Below, one piece after another: positions 17,839 to 25,584 of a stretch of DNA of 64,000 nt. The DNA comes from Deferrisoma camini S3R1 (lineage in GTDB: Bacteria; Desulfobacterota; Deferrisomatia; Deferrisomatales; Deferrisomataceae), in assembly GCF_000526155.1 (NCBI RefSeq), contig NZ_JAFN01000001.1:3474264-3538263 (forward strand), written 5' to 3'. Below the pieces are notes generated by a model. That model saw only the letters and a program-made list of their open reading frames with translations. It had not been told where the DNA came from and made no database searches. The translations under genes were made by a program, and so were the position numbers. Positions within the stretch are counted from its first letter, which is position 1. Every line of letters starts with the position of its first letter.

Positions 17839-17868
17839 TTGAACCGGCAACCTCCGTTTGGGTAGAGT
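17839..17868 (+). promoter_or_regulatory. Candidate sigma-70 promoter for the multiheme cytochrome
   Basis: TTGAAC, 18 bases, TAGAGT. The layout matches the candidate mreB promoter (TTGAAC, 18 bases, TAGAAT). It lies 70 bases before the cytochrome start, just after the protease stop. Confidence 0.45.
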
Positions 17869-17869
17869 A

Positions 17870-17895
17870 GGGCGGCCCTGGCGACGGGGCCGCCC
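17870..17895 (+). terminator. GC-rich hairpin between the protease and cytochrome genes
   Basis: A 9-bp perfect stem, GGGCGGCCC (17870-17878) with GGGCCGCCC (17887-17895), followed by only two T. It could end transcription of the protease gene. Because it lies just after the candidate promoter it could also be the 5' end of the cytochrome mRNA. Confidence 0.5.
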
Positions 17896-17937
17896 TTGTG
17901 AACCCGGAAACAATCTCTGCCCCGCACGGAGGCTCCC

Positions 17938-20052
17938 ATGCCCGAGGCTCGACGGCGCCGGTGGATCGTGGCCGCCTCGGCCGCTGCTTTGCTCCTGGCC
18001 ACCGCCCTTCGGGCCGGGGCTGCGGAGGTTCTGTTCGTCTATCCCCCCCCCAATTCCCTGATCACGGAGTCGCCCGTGCCGGTTCTTGGATACGTGTTGG
18101 GCGAACCGGTGGACGCGCTCACGGCCCGGGTGGTGTCCGAAGGGCGGCGGACCGAGCCGGGCCGGTTCGACCTGTATCTGTTCAAAGGGAAGGTGTTCTC
18201 CGGGTCCCTGGACCTCAACCCCGGTCGGAACAACGTGGTGGTGGGGGACACCGTGATCCCGCTCCTGTACCGCCCCGGTTTCGAGGGAGACGCGGAGGAC
18301 GGATTCCGCCGGCCCCGGGCCCACGCCGGAGGCATCGAGTCGTGCAACCCGTGCCATGGGTTCTCGCGGGGCAGCCTCACCCTCAAGGACCGGGTGCCCG
18401 ACCTGTGCCTCCAATGTCACAAGGTGGGTACCGAGTCCCTGCGGGCGGTGATCAAGAAGAATCGCCACACTCGGGAGATCACCCCCGACTGCTTGCGATG
18501 CCACGACCCCCACGTGTCGTTCGATCCGGCCCTGCTCCGCAAGGGCCGGGGGGGATGCTCGGCCTGCCACGCCGCCCAGGCCAGGCCGTCGCTCCACGGG
18601 GACGTGGGCGACTCGGCCTGCGGCGCATGCCACGACCCCCATGCCTCGGCGTATCCCTCGATGCTTCGGGGCGACGCCCTGGCCCTATGCCGCCGGTGCC
18701 ACGAGGACGTGGCCGACCCCGACCGGTACCCCCGCTCCTACCACCGGCCGGTGGACGACGGGAACTGCTTCGTCTGCCACCAGCCCCACGCGGGCACGTA
18801 CCCCTCGCTGCTCAAGGACGTGGCGCCGGGGTTGTGCGCCCGGTGCCACGACGAGGCCAAGGCGGAGGTGCACGGCGGGGAGCTCGAGGAGTGCCGCCTG
18901 TGCCACGAACCCCACCTGTCGGACCGGCCCGTTCTGCTGAAGCAAGGGGTGTCGGAGGCGTGCGTGGACTGCCACGGGGATCCGGCCAAGGGCAAGAACC
19001 GCCACCCCGCGCTGAAGAACGGCTGTGTGACGTGTCACAACCCCCACGACCCCAAGGGGCTGAAGGCCGCCGATCGGGTCTGCGGCCAGTGCCACAACCT
19101 CCGCAAGGAGGGGTTTCGGGCGGCCCACGGCCGGCTGCCCATGGACGACGTGCGCCAGTGTACGTTCTGCCACGATCCCCACGCCTCCGACTATCCGGGG
19201 CTCCTGCGGGGCAAGCTGCACTACCCGTTGCAGAACGGAGGGTGCAGTGCCTGCCACGAGGTACGCAAGGGGAAGCTGGAGTTGCGGTACGAGGGCAGCA
19301 AGAACTGCACCCGGTGCCACGGCCAGATCACCGGCACCTCGGAGATCATCGAGACCGACAAGGTCCACAAGCCGGTCTACCAGATCGACTGCATCGCCTG
19401 CCACAACCCCCACCTGGGGGTCCGGGACAAGTTCCTGCTGGAGGAGCCGGTGACCCTGTGCGGCTGGTGCCACGGCATCCTGCTGCGGGGCGTGAAGAAC
19501 GTGCACGGCGTGTTCGAAAAGGGCAACTGCTACACCTGCCACTTGCCCCACATCAGTGACTTCCGGCCCCTGCTGAAGCGGCCGGAGAAGACCCTGTGCA
19601 CGAGCTGCCACACGGGCATCCTGCCGGAGAAGGTGTCGGAGCAACGCATGCTGCACGGGGCGCTGCGGAAGGGGCGGTGCACCGGCTGCCACAACCCCCA
19701 CGGGACGAACACCGAGAAGCTCCTCAAGGGCAGTCGCGACGAGCTGTGCTCGAACTGCCATTCCGGGGTGTTGGCCGGGGAGGACGGAACGCCCTTCCGC
19801 TACGTTCACGGGCCGGTTGGGGCCAGGAACTGCACGGCTTGCCACGAGCTCGAGCACCGGCACGACCGGCAGGGCGACCGGTTCCTGCGGGCCCGGGGCA
19901 GTCGGGTGTGCGCGTTGTGCCACGACACCGCCCCCGACCACGTGCCCCCGCGGTTCCGGGCGAAGATGAGCGAGGTGCGAAACGACTGCCTGGCCTGCCA
20001 CCTGCCTCACGGCTCGGACAACCGCTTCATGATGCGGGAGGGGTATTTTTGA
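17938..20052 (+). CDS. 24-heme cytochrome c with N-terminal beta domain
   Basis: 704 residues. After a signal peptide (about 1-29) comes a region of about 100 residues with no Cys that looks like a beta-sandwich. I then count 24 CXXCH heme-binding motifs from Cys136 to the last at about Cys684, spaced about 20-30 residues and mostly of the paired CXXCH doublet type (repeated CHDPHAS, CHNPH). Each binds one covalent heme c in the periplasm or outside the cell. Such proteins carry electrons across or along the envelope, for example to metals or to other multiheme proteins. No lipobox or porin partner is adjacent. GGAGG precedes ATG 17938, and a terminator follows the gene. Confidence 0.93.
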   Translation: MPEARRRRWIVAASAAALLLATALRAGAAEVLFVYPPPNSLITESPVPVLGYVLGEPVDALTARVVSEGRRTEPGRFDLYLFKGKVFSGSLDLNPGRNNVVVGDTVIPLLYRPGFEGDAEDGFRRPRAHAGGIESCNPCHGFSRGSLTLKDRVPDLCLQCHKVGTESLRAVIKKNRHTREITPDCLRCHDPHVSFDPALLRKGRGGCSACHAAQARPSLHGDVGDSACGACHDPHASAYPSMLRGDALALCRRCHEDVADPDRYPRSYHRPVDDGNCFVCHQPHAGTYPSLLKDVAPGLCARCHDEAKAEVHGGELEECRLCHEPHLSDRPVLLKQGVSEACVDCHGDPAKGKNRHPALKNGCVTCHNPHDPKGLKAADRVCGQCHNLRKEGFRAAHGRLPMDDVRQCTFCHDPHASDYPGLLRGKLHYPLQNGGCSACHEVRKGKLELRYEGSKNCTRCHGQITGTSEIIETDKVHKPVYQIDCIACHNPHLGVRDKFLLEEPVTLCGWCHGILLRGVKNVHGVFEKGNCYTCHLPHISDFRPLLKRPEKTLCTSCHTGILPEKVSEQRMLHGALRKGRCTGCHNPHGTNTEKLLKGSRDELCSNCHSGVLAGEDGTPFRYVHGPVGARNCTACHELEHRHDRQGDRFLRARGSRVCALCHDTAPDHVPPRFRAKMSEVRNDCLACHLPHGSDNRFMMREGYF

Positions 20053-20088
20053 GGCTAGGAGGCTAGGAAGCTGGGAAGCTGGGAGGTC
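20051..20088 (-). repeat. 8-base tandem tract after the cytochrome gene
   Basis: Units AGGCTAGG, AGGCTAGG, AAGCTGGG, AAGCTGGG, AGG: the complement of the AGCCTTCC-type octamers found in gene leaders. It begins at the cytochrome stop codon. Confidence 0.75.
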
Positions 20089-20093
20089 CAGGG

Positions 20094-20130
20094 GGGCGCC
20101 AGGGGGGGAGGCCGGCCTCTGGCGCCCTTT
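20094..20130. terminator. Probable bidirectional terminator
   Basis: A 9-bp perfect stem, GGGCGCCAG (20094-20102) with CTGGCGCCC (20119-20127), followed by TTT on the + strand. It stands between the converging cytochrome and thioesterase genes. Confidence 0.65.
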
Positions 20131-20150
20131 CCGGTGGGGCGGAAGCGTCG

Positions 20151-20567
20151 TCAGGCGGGCCGGTCTGCGGCCAGGGCGTCCTTCAGGTACTCGGGCACCG
20201 GACACGAGCGGCCCGTGGTGCGGTCGAGCACCACGTACACCTCCCGGCCCTCGGCCACGGTGCGGCCGGATCCGACCTCGGTGGCCTCGAGAACGAAGGT
20301 CATGGAGGTGCGCCCGAACCGCTCCACCCGGACCCGGATCTCCAGCTCCTCCCCCAACACCGCGGACGAGCGGAAATCGCACTCCGCCCTCACCAGCACC
20401 ATGTCGTGGCCCCGCTCGGTCACCAAGGGGTAGGGCACACCCCGGACCTCCAGGAAGTCGGTGACCGCGTCGTCGAAGTAGGCGAAGTAGTTCGCGTTGA
20501 ACACGTGCCCCTGGCAGTCGGTGTCGCGGAACCGGATCTTCTGGCGATGCCGAAACGGCGGGGCCAT
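20151..20567 (-). CDS. 4-hydroxybenzoyl-CoA-type (hotdog) acyl-CoA thioesterase
   Basis: 138 residues, normal for the family. The active-site region reads FRDTDCQGHVFNANYFAYF, with the Asp/Gly-His pattern of 4HBT enzymes and YbgC. It should hydrolyse an acyl-CoA in the cytoplasm. ATG 20567 is preceded by GAGGAGGGAG. It is the last gene of the - strand kor group, separated from korC by 200 bases of repeats, so it may have its own promoter. The acyl group is unknown. Confidence 0.88.
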   Translation of the reverse strand: MAPPFRHRQKIRFRDTDCQGHVFNANYFAYFDDAVTDFLEVRGVPYPLVTERGHDMVLVRAECDFRSSAVLGEELEIRVRVERFGRTSMTFVLEATEVGSGRTVAEGREVYVVLDRTTGRSCPVPEYLKDALAADRPA

Positions 20568-20616
20568 GGCTCCCTCCTCGTTCTGTGCCGTTGAGTCGGT
20601 GGACAAATGGGCGCCC

Positions 20617-20767
20617 CACTCCCCTGATCGGGGGGCAAGGGACCTGCCGGAGAGTCGGGTGCGGCCCCTTAGCTCGCCGCGCAGCGGCTCGGGAGCCGCC
20701 AGGCGGCCCAGCCGCCCGGCCGCCTGGCAGCCTAGCGGGCCGGAGGCCCCAAACCGAAGGCCCGAAG
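20617..20767. repeat. Repeat mosaic: single family B arm plus octamer/hairpin module
   Basis: One family B arm (GCAAGGGACCTGCCGGAG, from about 20636) without its partner, then octamers (AGCCGCCA, GGCGGCCC, AGCCGCCC, GGCCGCCT), GGGCC-GGA-GGCCC and CCGAAGTTACT running into the korC stop. Here the leader module points toward korC's end, not toward a start: the one clear exception to its usual placement. Confidence 0.65.
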
Positions 20768-21340
20768 TTACTCGTCGGCCTCGTAGGGTTCGGACTCCCT
20801 GGGGTTCGCCGCGGCGTCGCGGCCGAGGCCGAACCCCAGCTCCAGGGCCTTGCGGTTGGGCTCCTCGGTGCCGGCCGGCACCCGGGCCAGCACCGCGGCC
20901 TCGAGGGCCGGAAGCCCCACCACCCCGGTCGCCCCCGCCAGCACGCCCAGGGCCGCGATGTTGGCGAACAGCTCCCGGCCCAGCTCCTCGCGCACCTTGC
21001 GCACGATCGGCACCGACAGGGCCGAGGAGCTGGGCGGGGTGGGCACCAGGTCCGCGTCCACGAGCAGGGCCCCCTCGTGCTGGAGGTCGTGGAAGTACCG
21101 GTCGCACGCCTCCTGGGTCATGGCCAGCAGGATGTCGAGGCGCTGGGCCTTGGGGTAGTGGATGGGGCCGTCCGCGATGACCACCTCGGCCTTGCTGGCC
21201 CCGCCCCGGGCCTCCGGGCCGTAGGACTGGGTCTGGACCACGTTCTTGCCTTCGTGGAGGCCGGCGGCCTCCGCCAGGATGATGCCGGCCGTGATCAGGC
21301 CCTGTCCGCCGGAGCCGGCCAGCCGTACTTCGATCCGCAT
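20768..21340 (-). CDS. korC: 2-oxoacid:ferredoxin oxidoreductase, gamma subunit
   Basis: 190 residues. The N-terminal GSGGQGLITAG (residues about 8-18) and SYGPEARGGASKAEV are signatures of the gamma domain of the pyruvate/2-oxoacid:ferredoxin oxidoreductase family. It completes a four-subunit enzyme with korD, korA and korB upstream on the same strand. ATG 21340 follows AAGGAGGAAACC. Unlike the other three genes it is separated from korB by 321 bases holding a family B element. The substrate is probably 2-oxoglutarate or a branched-chain 2-oxoacid; Kor is chosen on overall subunit layout. Confidence 0.88.
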   Translation of the reverse strand: MRIEVRLAGSGGQGLITAGIILAEAAGLHEGKNVVQTQSYGPEARGGASKAEVVIADGPIHYPKAQRLDILLAMTQEACDRYFHDLQHEGALLVDADLVPTPPSSSALSVPIVRKVREELGRELFANIAALGVLAGATGVVGLPALEAAVLARVPAGTEEPNRKALELGFGLGRDAAANPRESEPYEADE

Positions 21341-21399
21341 GGTTTCCTCCTTGGGGGGGGCGGCAGCAAAACGGGCGCGCTCCCCTCCCGGTTCGGGGG

Positions 21400-21580
21400 G
21401 CAAGGGGCCTGCCGGAGCGCCGGGCGCGGCCCCTTCGCTCGCCGCGCAGTGCCGCCTGCCGCTCGGACCGCGAAATCGTACCGATTCCACGCAATTGTGA
21501 TGAAGCCAACTCCCGTGCCTCGTGCCTGCGCGGCGAATCTCAACGCCCGGCTTCGCGCCCGGCCGGAGGCAGGCCCCTTG
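21400..21580 (-). repeat. Family B long-hairpin element, copy B2 (inverted)
   Basis: 181 bp inside the 321-base korB-korC gap. Arms are GCAAGGGGCCTGCCGGAG and, on the other strand, CCAAGGGGCCTGCCTCCGG. The interior matches B1 through TTGAGATTCGCCGCGCAGG. Where B1 arms have CATGGGG, both B2 arms have CAAGGGG. The rest of the gap (21341-21399, 21581-21661) shows no further gene or motif. Confidence 0.75.
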
Positions 21581-21661
21581 GCCCGCCCTCCTCCTTCTTC
21601 CCGAGGAAAGAGGCACGAGCCCTACTCGATCCGTGTGGTGCGGGAGACGGCACCCTGGTAG

Positions 21662-22546
21662 TTAGGGCTCGGCGCCGGTGCGGTCGACCTTGTCCTCCTC
21701 CACGGTGGGCTCCGGCTGGGCGGCCCGGGCCGCCTCCCGGATCTTCTCGTACTCCCGGGTGTACTCGGGGGCGTCGCGGTCCACCAGCACCCCCGTGACG
21801 ATCCTGCCGGCCAGCTCCTCCGGCGCCATCTCCCGGGCCTTCTTCACCGACACCGCCTTCTCCTTCTGCCAGCGCATCATCTCCACCGGCCCCCCCAGCT
21901 TGTTGCGCCGGCCGTAGGTGGTGGGACACCCCGCCACCACCTCCACCACCGAGAACCCCACGTGGCGAAACGCCTGCCCCAGCACCTTTTCCAGCTCCTT
22001 CACGTGGTAGGTGGTGGACCGGGCCACGAAGGTCGCCCCGGCCGCCTCGGCCAGCCGCGAGATGTCGAACGGCTGGTCCAGGTTGCCGTACACCGTGGTC
22101 GTCGACAGGGCCCCCTGGGGCGTGGCCGGGCTCACCTGGCCGCCGGTCATGCCGTAGATCTGGTTGTTGATGATCACCGCGGTCATGTCGATGTTGCGGC
22201 GGCAGGCGTGCACGAAGTGGTTCCCCCCGATCCCCACGGAGTCTCCGTCGCCCATCAGGGTCACCACGTGCAGGTGGGGACGGGCCAGCTTCACCCCCGT
22301 GGCAAAGGCCAGGGCCCGGCCGTGCACCGTGTGCAGGGTGTTGAAGTCCACGTACACCGGCGCCCGGCTCGAGCACCCGATCCCGCTGACCAGCACCACG
22401 TCGTCCTTGATCCACCCGATCCGGTCGATGGCCCGCAGCAGGCACCCCAGCACCACCCCGTTGCCGCAGCCCGGACACCAGATGTGGGGGAACTTCTTGT
22501 TGTGGCGAAGATACCTTTGGATGATCTGTCGGTTCGACCGTTCCAT
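21662..22546 (-). CDS. korB: 2-oxoacid:ferredoxin oxidoreductase, beta subunit
   Basis: 294 residues. IWCPGCGNGVVLG (about 22-34) supplies Cys of the family's Fe-S or metal site, and GDGDSVGIGGNHF with IINNQIYGMTGG forms the thiamine diphosphate/Mg site. It works with korA to decarboxylate a 2-oxoacid and make acyl-CoA while reducing ferredoxin. ATG 22546 overlaps the korA stop by one base (TGATG). The C-terminal 30 residues are rich in Glu and unlike the core. Confidence 0.92.
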   Translation of the reverse strand: MERSNRQIIQRYLRHNKKFPHIWCPGCGNGVVLGCLLRAIDRIGWIKDDVVLVSGIGCSSRAPVYVDFNTLHTVHGRALAFATGVKLARPHLHVVTLMGDGDSVGIGGNHFVHACRRNIDMTAVIINNQIYGMTGGQVSPATPQGALSTTTVYGNLDQPFDISRLAEAAGATFVARSTTYHVKELEKVLGQAFRHVGFSVVEVVAGCPTTYGRRNKLGGPVEMMRWQKEKAVSVKKAREMAPEELAGRIVTGVLVDRDAPEYTREYEKIREAARAAQPEPTVEEDKVDRTGAEP

Positions 22547-23694
22547 CACAGCCACTCCCGCAGGGCCTTGGCGATCTCGGCCGGGGTGATGAGCTCGCCG
22601 TCGTTTCGGGTGAGTTTGTGCACGTCGCTCCGGCCCCGGACGACCCGGAGCACCTCCCGGTACACCTGCCCCCGGTTCATCTCGCACACCAGGAACGACC
22701 GGACGCTGCCCTGCCCCAGGATCCGCTCGAACGCGGCGCGCGGAAACGGCCACAGGGTCTGGAGCCGCAGCAGCCCCGCCTTCTTCCCCTGGGCCCGCAG
22801 CTCCTCCACCGCCTCCCGGGCGCTTCGCGCCACCGACCCGTAGGCCACCACCACCGCTTCGGCATCGTCGGTGTTGGCCTCCTCGGTGAGGCAGATCTCC
22901 CGGAACCCCCTCTCGATCTTCCGGAACAGCCGGTTCACCCCCTGGACGATCTCGGTCTTCTGCTGGGTGGGAAACCCCATCCGGTCGTGCACCAGCCCCG
23001 TCACGTGGTACCGGTACCCGTCCCCGAACGCCGCCATGGGCGGCACGCCCGTGTTCGTCTCGTCGTAGGGCGCGTACCACTCGGGGGGCATGCTGGGCCG
23101 GATCCGGTCCACCCGGCCCACCGCCCCCCGGGCCGGCAGCCGCACCTTCTCGCGCATGTGCCCCACCACCTCGTCCAGGAGCAGGATCACCGGGTTGCGG
23201 TACTTCTCGCTCAGGTTGAACGCCCGCACCGTCATGTCGAACGCCTCCCGCACCGAGGAGGCCGTGAGCACGATGATCGGGTGGTCGCCGTGGGTGCCCC
23301 ACCGGGCCTGCATCACGTCCCCCTGGGACGGGCTGGTGGGAAGCCCCGTGGACGGCCCGCCCCGCATCACGTTCACGATCACCACCGGGATCTCCGCCAC
23401 GCACCCGTAGCCGATGAGCTCCTGCATCAGGCTGAACCCCGGCCCCGAGGTGGCCGTCATGGCCTTGGCCCCGGCCAGGCTCGCGCCCAGACACGCCGCC
23501 AGGCTCCCGATCTCGTCCTCCATCTGCAGGAACGTGCCGCCCACGGCGGGCAGCCGGGCCGCCAGCCCCTCGGCGATCTCGGTGGAGGGCGTGATGGGGT
23601 AGCCGGCGTAGAACGAACATCCCACGGCAAGGGCTCCTTCCACCACGGCCTCGTTGCCTTGGAGCAGGAGCTCCCGGGATCCCTGGGGCCTCAT
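22546..23694 (-). CDS. korA: 2-oxoacid:ferredoxin oxidoreductase, alpha subunit
   Basis: 382 residues, the length of KorA/VorA without a fused gamma domain. LLLQGNEAVVEGALAVGC, GYPITPSTEIAE and ATSGPGFSLMQE are family motifs of the pyrimidine-binding domain; the C-terminal transketolase-like domain follows from about 250. ATG 23694 overlaps the ferredoxin stop (ATGA), so korDAB are coupled. Confidence 0.93.
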   Translation of the reverse strand: MRPQGSRELLLQGNEAVVEGALAVGCSFYAGYPITPSTEIAEGLAARLPAVGGTFLQMEDEIGSLAACLGASLAGAKAMTATSGPGFSLMQELIGYGCVAEIPVVIVNVMRGGPSTGLPTSPSQGDVMQARWGTHGDHPIIVLTASSVREAFDMTVRAFNLSEKYRNPVILLLDEVVGHMREKVRLPARGAVGRVDRIRPSMPPEWYAPYDETNTGVPPMAAFGDGYRYHVTGLVHDRMGFPTQQKTEIVQGVNRLFRKIERGFREICLTEEANTDDAEAVVVAYGSVARSAREAVEELRAQGKKAGLLRLQTLWPFPRAAFERILGQGSVRSFLVCEMNRGQVYREVLRVVRGRSDVHKLTRNDGELITPAEIAKALREWL

Positions 23695-23936
23695 GTCTGG
23701 TCCTCCTCGTCCTTGACGGTGATCGCGAAGTCGGGGCAGCGCAGCTCGCACATGTGGCACCGGATGCAGTCCTCCGGCCGCACCGGCGCCGGGTGGCCGT
23801 CGGGCCCCCGCTCCAGCACGTTCTTCGGGCAGAACGCGATGCAGATGCCGCACTTCTTGCACCAGGCCTCGTACACGGTGATGGGGTTTTCCTTGGGAGG
23901 GGCGGCCGCGGCCGCAGGGGCTCGTTTCCGACTCAT
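23691..23936 (-). CDS. korD: 2-oxoacid:ferredoxin oxidoreductase, delta (ferredoxin) subunit
   Basis: 81 residues with two [4Fe-4S] motifs, CKKCGICIAFCP and CIRCHMCELRCP. It passes electrons from the catalytic subunits to free ferredoxin. An Ala/Pro-rich stretch (about 7-14) precedes the first cluster. GAGGAGACCC lies before ATG 23936. It is the first gene of korDAB-C; the 27-base gap to the upstream UbiB-like gene leaves little room for a separate promoter. Confidence 0.92.
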   Translation of the reverse strand: MSRKRAPAAAAAPPKENPITVYEAWCKKCGICIAFCPKNVLERGPDGHPAPVRPEDCIRCHMCELRCPDFAITVKDEEDQT

Positions 23937-23963
23937 GGGTCTCCTCGTATCCGTCCACAGAGT

Positions 23964-25265
23964 TCAGCCGTCAGGGGCCAGGGAGAACACCTTGCGGGGG
24001 GATCGCCGCGCCGTTTGGCTGGCGACCAACCCGCCCAGCCCCATCAAAGCAGTGCCGCGCCAGAGGGCCTCGGCAACCGTTGCGAAATCCACGCGCCGAA
24101 GGGCCAGCTCCCGCAGGTAGCCCCGGGCGCACCGCTCCAGCGAGAAGCCGGGGTGCAGCATGCGGGCCGTTCCCTCGATGGACAGCAGGGCCTTGACCAG
24201 CACCGCGTGGCGGTGGGGAAACCGGACCCCGTGCCGCCGTGCCGCCCGCAGCAGCCCCATTCCGATGGATGCCACCGGAACCTCTCCCAGACAGGGCCCC
24301 AGCCCCGCGTCGAGGGCACGGCCCACCTCTTGTACGAAGGCAGACCTATGGGCCTCGGGAACCCGAACCCCCAGCCGCTCCAGGTGCCGGAGCGCCAGCG
24401 CCGGGTCCCGGCTGAGCATCCCGGCCAGGGTGCCCAGCACCGCGTGGCGCTCGCCGGGGTCGAGCCGCCCCCGGATGCCGAAATCGACGTACGCGATCCG
24501 GCCGTCCCGGGTCACGAGCAGGTTGGCCGGGTGCAGGTCGGCGTGGAACAGGCCGAACTCGAGCACCTGCCGGAAGAACGCCCGCGCGCCCGCCTCGGCC
24601 AGGGCCGGGTACGACGGATGCCCCCGGGCCTCCGGGGCCGAGATCTTGTGGCCCTCGACCCACTCGGTGGTGAGCACCCTGCGGGCCGTATGGCCCCAGA
24701 ACACCCGGGGCACCCGGATCCACGGATCCCCCCGGAACCTCCGGCCCAACTCGGCCGCGGTCTCGCCCTCGCCCCGCAGGTGCAGCTCGTCGCGGGCGGC
24801 CCGTTCGATCTCGTCCCACAGGGAGCGGGCGTCCACCCGGCCCCGCAGGGACGGCCACAGCCCCAGCACGGGAGACAGCCGTCTTGCGAGGCGCAGGTTG
24901 CGGGCCATCTCCCGCTCCACCCCGGGTCGGAGCACCTTGAGCGCGACCGCCCGACCCGACGGCAGGAGGGCCCGGTGCACCTGAGCGATCGACGCGCTCG
25001 CCACGGGTCGGGGGTCCAGGGCCCGAAACGTCTCCCGGAGGTCGGCGCCGAGGGCCTGTTCCAGGGTGTGGCGGACCCGGGCCCAGGGTACCGGAGCGGC
25101 CCGGTCCTGCAAGGCCTCGAGCTCTCGGCGCAGCGGTTCGGGCACGAGATCGGGCCGGACCGACAGCACCTGGCCCAGCTTCACGAACCCCGGGCCGGCC
25201 CGTTCGAGGAACAGCCGAACGGCCCTGGCCCATCGCCGCCGGCGGGCCGGCTCAGGCGGCGCCAT
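23964..25265 (-). CDS. UbiB/ABC1-family atypical kinase
   Basis: 433 residues. Family marks in order: FVKLGQVLSVRPDLVP (the KxGQ element), the Ala-rich loop ASASIAQVHRA, VALKVLRPG, HADLHPANLL and VDFGIRG. A hydrophobic C-terminal stretch (about 403-417) could be a membrane anchor. Relatives assist quinone biosynthesis or lipid handling, but many bacterial copies have no proven role. ATG 25265 lies 14 bases inside the end of the coiled-coil gene upstream, so the two are probably coupled. Confidence 0.88.
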   Translation of the reverse strand: MAPPEPARRRRWARAVRLFLERAGPGFVKLGQVLSVRPDLVPEPLRRELEALQDRAAPVPWARVRHTLEQALGADLRETFRALDPRPVASASIAQVHRALLPSGRAVALKVLRPGVEREMARNLRLARRLSPVLGLWPSLRGRVDARSLWDEIERAARDELHLRGEGETAAELGRRFRGDPWIRVPRVFWGHTARRVLTTEWVEGHKISAPEARGHPSYPALAEAGARAFFRQVLEFGLFHADLHPANLLVTRDGRIAYVDFGIRGRLDPGERHAVLGTLAGMLSRDPALALRHLERLGVRVPEAHRSAFVQEVGRALDAGLGPCLGEVPVASIGMGLLRAARRHGVRFPHRHAVLVKALLSIEGTARMLHPGFSLERCARGYLRELALRRVDFATVAEALWRGTALMGLGGLVASQTARRSPRKVFSLAPDG

Positions 25266-25584
25266 CGTCCCGGCGGTCGAGCCGATCCTCCACCGCCCGC
25301 AGCCGCTCTCGGAGTTCCCGGATCTCGTCCCGCAGGTCCTGGGCCTCGTCCGGCCCCAGGAACCCCAACGCCCGGATCTGGTTCGCCGCCATGCGTTCCA
25401 CCACGGTCTTGAGGCGCTCCTTCTCCTCCTCCACCGACAGGAGGAACCGCTCGTACTCGTCCCGCAGATCCTCGGGCGTCTCCCGGGCCCGGCGCAGGGC
25501 CTCCCGGATCCAGTCGTCGGCCTTTTCGTGCAGCAGGAGCCACAGGCCGAAGAAGGCCAGGCCGCCCTTGGTCCCGTCGCTCAT
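25252..25584 (-). CDS. Small coiled-coil protein, phasin-like
   Basis: 110 residues with one short hydrophobic stretch near the N-terminus (GGLAFFGLWLLLH) and two predicted coiled-coil regions (about 37-65 and 80-105, heptads rich in Leu/Arg/Glu). The layout resembles phasin-like proteins that bind lipid or polyester surfaces. It overlaps the UbiB-like gene downstream and the kinase gene upstream by four bases (ATG 25584). I do not recognise a named family; the link to UbiB by overlap suggests a shared membrane or lipid context. Confidence 0.7.
   Translation of the reverse strand: MSDGTKGGLAFFGLWLLLHEKADDWIREALRRARETPEDLRDEYERFLLSVEEEKERLKTVVERMAANQIRALGFLGPDEAQDLRDEIRELRERLRAVEDRLDRRDDGAA

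Noticed and set aside
18937..20052. Splitting the multiheme cytochrome into two genes
   Set aside because: The frame is continuous, heme spacing is even throughout, and there is no internal signal peptide.
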